Positions 6,912 through 10,252 of a DNA stretch of 10,252 nucleotides are shown here, piece by piece (within the stretch, counting starts at the first letter, position 1; the number at the start of each line of letters is the position of its first letter). This DNA comes from Bacteroidota bacterium (GTDB taxonomy: Bacteria; Bacteroidota; Bacteroidia; Chitinophagales; Saprospiraceae): positions 1-10,252 of the forward strand of contig JAJRUR010000111.1 of NCBI GenBank assembly GCA_024277695.1, given 5' to 3'. The translations under genes and the position numbers were made by a program. The notes under the pieces were generated by a model. It was not told the DNA's origin, searched no databases, and saw only the letters and a list, made by a program, of their open reading frames with translations.

Positions 6912-6938
6912 TAGCTGCTCTCAGATGTATATATCTAT

Positions 6939-8141
6939 ATGATCAAAAATATCAAAGACAAAAAAGTTATTCTGCGCGTGGACTTCAATGTGCCATTGGA
7001 TTCTTCCGGACAGATTACGGACGATACTCGGATACGTGCTGCCCTACCCACCATCCGCACCCTATTGGACAGAGGTGCTGCAGTCATTATACTATCGCAT
7101 TTAGGACGGCCTCTCAAAGACCTCCATCAAGATGGAACGATCAAAAAAGAAAAATATAGTCTCCGACATATCGTCTCTCGCCTCTCCGAATTGACAGGTA
7201 CCGAGGTCAATTTTGTGGCAGATACTATTGGCGTGCAGGTCGATCAGGCCTTGGATCGCCTACACCCCGGAGAGATATTGCTCCTCGAAAACACTCGATT
7301 TTATGCGGAAGAAAAGCAGGGCGATGCGGATTTTGCCAAAGCGCTGGCGCGATTAGGAGATGTATATATCAATGATGCATTCGGTACAGCACATCGGGCA
7401 CATGCATCTACAGCGATCATCGCACAATATTTTGATGCAGATCACAAAGGTTTTGGTCAGTTGATGGAGCGAGAGATCCACATGGCAGACAAGCTGCTCT
7501 ATAGTCATCGTCATCCATTCATCAGTATCTTGGGAGGAGCCAAGGTCTCAGACAAAATCCTCCTGATCAAAGAACTCATCCCCCTGACGGATATTTTTAT
7601 CGTAGGAGGAGCGATGGCGTTTACTTTTATCCAAGCCCAAGGCGGAGAGGTGGGCAATTCTCTTATAGAACAAGACCAACTCCTTATAGCTCAAGAGCTC
7701 ATGTCCTATGCCCAATCCCGGCAAACACAGTTCTTGCTCCCCAAGGATGTACTGGCTGCTGACCGATTCAGTGCAGATGCAGATACACGAGTATGTCCTG
7801 CAGGACGTATTCCGAAGAATTATATGGGGCTGGATATCGGTCCTGCATCCATAGAGTATTTCTCATTGGCTATAGCCAAAGCGAACAGTATCTTATGGAA
7901 CGGTCCTATGGGAGTTTTTGAGATCGAAAAATTTGCTCGAGGGACTTGGGAGATTGCCAAAGCTGTGGCAGCACAAACTGAAAAAGGAGCGTTTACGCTT
8001 GTAGGAGGTGGGGATTCTGTGGCAGCGCTCAAAAAAACAGGCCTCCAAGACCATGTGAGTTTCGTATCCACAGGAGGAGGAGCTATGCTCAGTTATTTGG
8101 AAGGAAAAGAACTCCCTGCTATTGCAGCCATCAAAGATTAA
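6939..8141 (+). CDS. pgk: Phosphoglycerate kinase
   Basis: This is a full-length, 400-residue phosphoglycerate kinase, the glycolytic enzyme that transfers a phosphate between 1,3-bisphosphoglycerate and ADP in the cytoplasm. The N-terminal substrate domain shows RVDFNVPLD (13-21), SHLGRP (53-58), the ENTRFY arginine Arg120 and AHRAHAS with Arg153. The C-terminal nucleotide domain shows GGAKVSDK (199-206), NGPMGVFE (321-328), GGGDS (356-360) and STGGGAMLSYLEG (377-389). All these catalytic and binding blocks are intact. The protein begins only about ten residues before the first core strand, slightly shorter than many homologues, but no better upstream start exists before the candidate promoter. 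It is the first gene of a plus-strand unit; only six bases separate its stop from the outer-membrane protein gene. Confidence 0.98.
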   Translation: MIKNIKDKKVILRVDFNVPLDSSGQITDDTRIRAALPTIRTLLDRGAAVIILSHLGRPLKDLHQDGTIKKEKYSLRHIVSRLSELTGTEVNFVADTIGVQVDQALDRLHPGEILLLENTRFYAEEKQGDADFAKALARLGDVYINDAFGTAHRAHASTAIIAQYFDADHKGFGQLMEREIHMADKLLYSHRHPFISILGGAKVSDKILLIKELIPLTDIFIVGGAMAFTFIQAQGGEVGNSLIEQDQLLIAQELMSYAQSRQTQFLLPKDVLAADRFSADADTRVCPAGRIPKNYMGLDIGPASIEYFSLAIAKANSILWNGPMGVFEIEKFARGTWEIAKAVAAQTEKGAFTLVGGGDSVAALKKTGLQDHVSFVSTGGGAMLSYLEGKELPAIAAIKD

Positions 8142-8147
8142 GATACT

Positions 8148-8900
8148 ATGCGACGAACTCTACTTCTCATCCATTTATTGTGTTATGTTCTTCTGTCGAG
8201 CACAATGCTACATGCCCAAAAGACTGATGTAGCTACTACACAACTCAAATTTTCTTACGGACTACAAAACAGCGGACTGGATCTGGCGGATCGTTTTGGC
8301 TCGCATTTTAGTTTGGGACTCGCTCTAGAGCACATGCCAAAAGAATATTTGAGTCTGGGACTGGAGTTCAATCTCCAATTTGGCAACCAAGTCCGCCAAG
8401 ATGTGCTCTCCGGATTGAGGAGCGACCGTGGGATCATCATCGGTGACAACGAAACCAAAGCCGACGTATTTTTGCGACAGCGTGGAGCTTACTATGGAAT
8501 CTATGCCGGTTACATACGTACTATAGGTAGCCCAAAAGGACCACATTATGTGCACTTCGCACTAGGAGTAGGATTGTGGCAACACAAAATCAGAATCGTA
8601 GCGGATGGCAATACCGTACCACAACTACGCAGAGAATACAAGAAAGGTTATGATCGACTCAGTAACGGTCCGGCACTCAAACCCTCCATCAATTATACCC
8701 ACCGCAGCTTAAAATCCAATGCCTACTTCTTTGTACAGCTCGAAATGCTCGGAGGCATCATCCGCAATCGAAGAGACTGGGACTTTGCTACCGAACAAAA
8801 ACTGGATGAAAAGCGCACAGACTTGAGCTATGGATTGAGGGTCGGTTGGGTATTGACGATCGGCAAAAGAAGTTTAACTCAAGAAGATATCTACTATTGA
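8148..8900 (+). CDS. Outer-membrane beta-barrel protein of unknown function
   Basis: This 250-residue protein starts with a signal peptide: two arginines, a hydrophobic core at about 4-17, and a likely signal peptidase I site after Ala23 (LHA before Gln24). The mature part alternates hydrophobic and polar residues in strands near 31-38, 52-61, 66-78, 113-124, 133-150, 191-206 and 225-238, with aromatic belts, as in a small outer-membrane barrel. The segments KKGYDRLSNGPALK (165-178) and RNRRDWDF (206-213), and the tail ending in IYY, recall a Bacteroidota outer-membrane family without an assigned role; this is memory, not a search. The C-terminus runs about twelve residues past the last strand instead of ending in Phe. 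Its TGA shares its last base with the waaA ATG (TGATG), so the two are probably translationally coupled, hinting at an envelope or LPS-related role. Confidence 0.8.
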   Translation: MRRTLLLIHLLCYVLLSSTMLHAQKTDVATTQLKFSYGLQNSGLDLADRFGSHFSLGLALEHMPKEYLSLGLEFNLQFGNQVRQDVLSGLRSDRGIIIGDNETKADVFLRQRGAYYGIYAGYIRTIGSPKGPHYVHFALGVGLWQHKIRIVADGNTVPQLRREYKKGYDRLSNGPALKPSINYTHRSLKSNAYFFVQLEMLGGIIRNRRDWDFATEQKLDEKRTDLSYGLRVGWVLTIGKRSLTQEDIYY

Positions 8901-10120
8901 TGTCTGTACTCTACCAAATAGGCATCAGGATATACGTATGGCTCATGAGACTCGTCGCATTGTGGAACCCAAAGGCGCGCCTTTGGCTGACGGGACGCTC
9001 CAAACAGTTACTCCCTAATATGTCCCAACAAAAAACCATCTGGTTGCATTGTGCTTCCGTCGGCGAATACGAACAAGCAAAGCCCATCATCACCGGACTA
9101 AAAAAAAGTCTGGCGGATCATGCCATCCTGGTGAGTTTTTTTTCACCCAGTGGCTATACACAATTTGACCACGACCCTATGATAGACCATTATTGCTATC
9201 TGCCTATCGATAAGAAAAAGGAAGTGGAAGCCTTTCTGAAACAAATATCCCCTAACATTGCTATTTTTGTCAAATATGAGTTTTGGTACAATATGTTCAA
9301 AGCCCTCAACAAAAATCAAATACCCACTTTTGTTATTGCGGCAATCTTCCGAAAACAACATTTTGTCCTCAAGCCTTGGGGACGATTCATCCGAACACAG
9401 TTGAAGCAATTTAGGGCAGTCCTCGTACAGGACAAAGCATCACAAAAAAGACTAGAGCAGGTAGGCCTTACCAATGTCCTCACCGTCGGAGACCCTCGAA
9501 TAGATCGCGTCCGAAGCATCCGAAAACAGGCATTTGATACTACCCGACTCGACAAAATAATCGACAATCGCCCCTGCTTGGTGGCAGGATCCACTTGGCC
9601 CAAAGATGAAAAAATGCTCCTCCAATGGAAAAAACAGAAGCCCGATAATTTTTTGATACTGGCTCCACACGAATTTAATACACAGAGGATCAGTGCATTA
9701 TGTCGCGCATTTGGAAAGGGCGCTATAAGGTATTCGGAAATAGACCCTAAAAAGTCAGACACTCTACATACGATCATCATCGATGAGATGGGCATACTCA
9801 AGTACCTGTACCGAATAGGCCAAATCGCTTATGTGGGCGGTGCATTTGGGACAGGGCTACACAATATACTAGAGGCAAGTGTTTACAATATTCCGGTAGT
9901 TTTCGGACCGGATTATCAAAAATTTGATGAGGCTAAAAAACTCATCTCCAGAGATGTTGCATTTTCTTACACATCCTGTGAAGAACTGATCCGTGTGTTA
10001 ACAAAACTAGAAGACCCTCTAATGCGCATAAAAATAGGACAAGAACTTCAGAACTTTTTTGGACACTATCCCAAAGTAGCGAAGAAGACTGTGCAGCTGA
10101 TCACAGAACTGTCCGTCTGA
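8900..10120 (+). CDS. waaA: 3-deoxy-D-manno-octulosonic acid (Kdo) transferase
   Basis: WaaA (KdtA) transfers Kdo from CMP-Kdo to the lipid A precursor at the inner leaflet of the inner membrane, a GT-B fold GT30 glycosyltransferase. The 406-residue protein has an N-terminal hydrophobic anchor (about 3-21), then WLHCASVGEYEQ (48-59) with the catalytic-base Glu56, VKYEFWYN (124-131), the GDPRIDR linker (197-203), AGSTWPKDE (229-237), LAPHE (254-258) and GGAFGTGLHNILEA (313-326), where Asn322 and Glu325 belong to the CMP-Kdo site. I chose the ATG at 8900-8902, which overlaps the previous gene's TGA by one base. The frame stays open to an ATG at 8846, but that would add 18 residues without family features inside the barrel gene. 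The length fits the family. It converges on the type IX cargo fragment, 21 bases away. Confidence 0.96.
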   Translation: MSVLYQIGIRIYVWLMRLVALWNPKARLWLTGRSKQLLPNMSQQKTIWLHCASVGEYEQAKPIITGLKKSLADHAILVSFFSPSGYTQFDHDPMIDHYCYLPIDKKKEVEAFLKQISPNIAIFVKYEFWYNMFKALNKNQIPTFVIAAIFRKQHFVLKPWGRFIRTQLKQFRAVLVQDKASQKRLEQVGLTNVLTVGDPRIDRVRSIRKQAFDTTRLDKIIDNRPCLVAGSTWPKDEKMLLQWKKQKPDNFLILAPHEFNTQRISALCRAFGKGAIRYSEIDPKKSDTLHTIIIDEMGILKYLYRIGQIAYVGGAFGTGLHNILEASVYNIPVVFGPDYQKFDEAKKLISRDVAFSYTSCEELIRVLTKLEDPLMRIKIGQELQNFFGHYPKVAKKTVQLITELSV

Positions 10121-10141
10121 TAAACGCAGATATACCAGCCA

Positions 10142-10252
10142 TCAAAATACCGTCACATCCCCCTGGATGAGCTTTTGCTCTCCTTGGTCATCGAAGCGTA
10201 TCATATAGACATATACTCCCGACACGACCTGCGCAGAGGGCCTCCATCCTTC
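10142..10252 (-). CDS. C-terminus of a probable type IX secretion substrate (CHU_C / gliding-motility sorting domain), partial
   Basis: The minus-strand frame entering from the right edge ends with TGA at 10142-10144 and gives 36 residues. They match the end of the gliding-motility-associated C-terminal domain: a tryptophan-containing start, the core SGVYVYMIRFDD, and the closing strand Q-G-D-V-T-V-F. Such domains (type B C-terminal signals) direct large surface adhesins and enzymes through the type IX secretion system of Bacteroidota. Everything upstream, including the functional part of the protein, lies outside the window. The call is based on the pattern of the last three strands only. 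Confidence 0.75.
   Translation of the reverse strand, partial: EGWRPSAQVVSGVYVYMIRFDDQGEQKLIQGDVTVF

Larger units (their letters stand above)
6769..6938. promoter_or_regulatory. Divergent intergenic region between the DUF4956 operon and pgk
   Basis: This 170-base stretch holds no open frame worth calling. It carries a minus-strand -7 box near 6793-6801 and a plus-strand -7 box near 6904-6911, about 100 bases apart. Each serves the gene whose start lies roughly 25 bases beyond it. I see no riboswitch-like fold, no tRNA and no strong inverted repeat. The two promoters are far enough apart not to share a core element, so independent regulation is likely. Confidence 0.55.

Noticed and set aside
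6769..6938. Possible small RNA or riboswitch in the divergent spacer
   Set aside because: The leaders predicted from the promoter boxes are only about 20 bases long, and no stable hairpin stands out.
8846..8899. Upstream ATG that would lengthen waaA by 18 residues
   Set aside because: The added residues lie inside the barrel gene in another frame and show no family pattern, whereas the ATG at 8900 gives the normal WaaA N-terminal anchor and a one-base stop-start overlap.
9316..9801. A 161-codon minus-strand open frame opposite waaA
   Set aside because: It is entirely antisense to conserved waaA motifs and shows no recognisable domain.
1..10252. Search by eye for CRISPR arrays, tRNA genes, IS ends, phage genes and attachment sites
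   Set aside because: No regularly spaced repeats, cloverleaf-like segments, transposase motifs or integrase motifs were seen.

Overview
The window looks like chromosomal DNA of a Bacteroidota bacterium. The signs are a C-terminal fragment at the right edge that resembles the gliding-motility-associated (CHU_C type) sorting domain of type IX secretion substrates, -7 boxes of the form TAnnTTTG in front of three transcription units, A-rich rather than strong Shine-Dalgarno leaders, and Kdo-type lipopolysaccharide biosynthesis. Base composition is moderate and even. I see no insertion sequences, tRNA, rRNA, CRISPR arrays or phage genes. The genus cannot be fixed from the sequence; a saprospirian or cytophagal lineage would fit.

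Layout, left to right. (1) Positions 2-145 hold the 3' end of an unrecognised plus-strand gene. (2) 189-1942, minus strand: a two-gene unit with a one-base TAATG overlap, made of an alpha/beta hydrolase-OsmC fusion followed by a GNAT acetyltransferase. (3) 2032-2580, plus strand: a lone SUKH-4-like protein, probably an orphan immunity gene, behind an AT-palindromic promoter. (4) 2594-6768, minus strand: a three-gene operon with a DUF4956 membrane protein, a 951-residue membrane-anchored CotH-kinase/beta-helix protein and a VTC-type (polyphosphate polymerase-like) protein. (5) 6769-6938: a 170-base divergent regulatory region with a Bacteroidota-type -7 box on each side. (6) 6939-10120, plus strand: pgk, an outer-membrane beta-barrel protein and waaA (kdtA), closely packed and partly overlapping. 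(7) 10142-10252, minus strand: the C-terminus of a probable type IX secretion cargo.

The most interesting part is region 4. A soluble triphosphate-tunnel enzyme of the VTC family, a polytopic membrane protein with a cytosolic ferredoxin-like tail, and an exported CotH kinase domain fused to a right-handed beta-helix are encoded in one coupled operon. VTC, DUF4956 and CotH genes are known to me as recurrent neighbours in bacteria, but the job of the set is, as far as I know, not established. A reasonable inference is a membrane machine that makes or handles polyphosphate in the cytoplasm and acts on a cell-surface or periplasmic target through the CotH protein. Region 6 joins a central glycolytic enzyme to envelope genes: WaaA adds Kdo to lipid A, and the barrel protein is translationally coupled to it.
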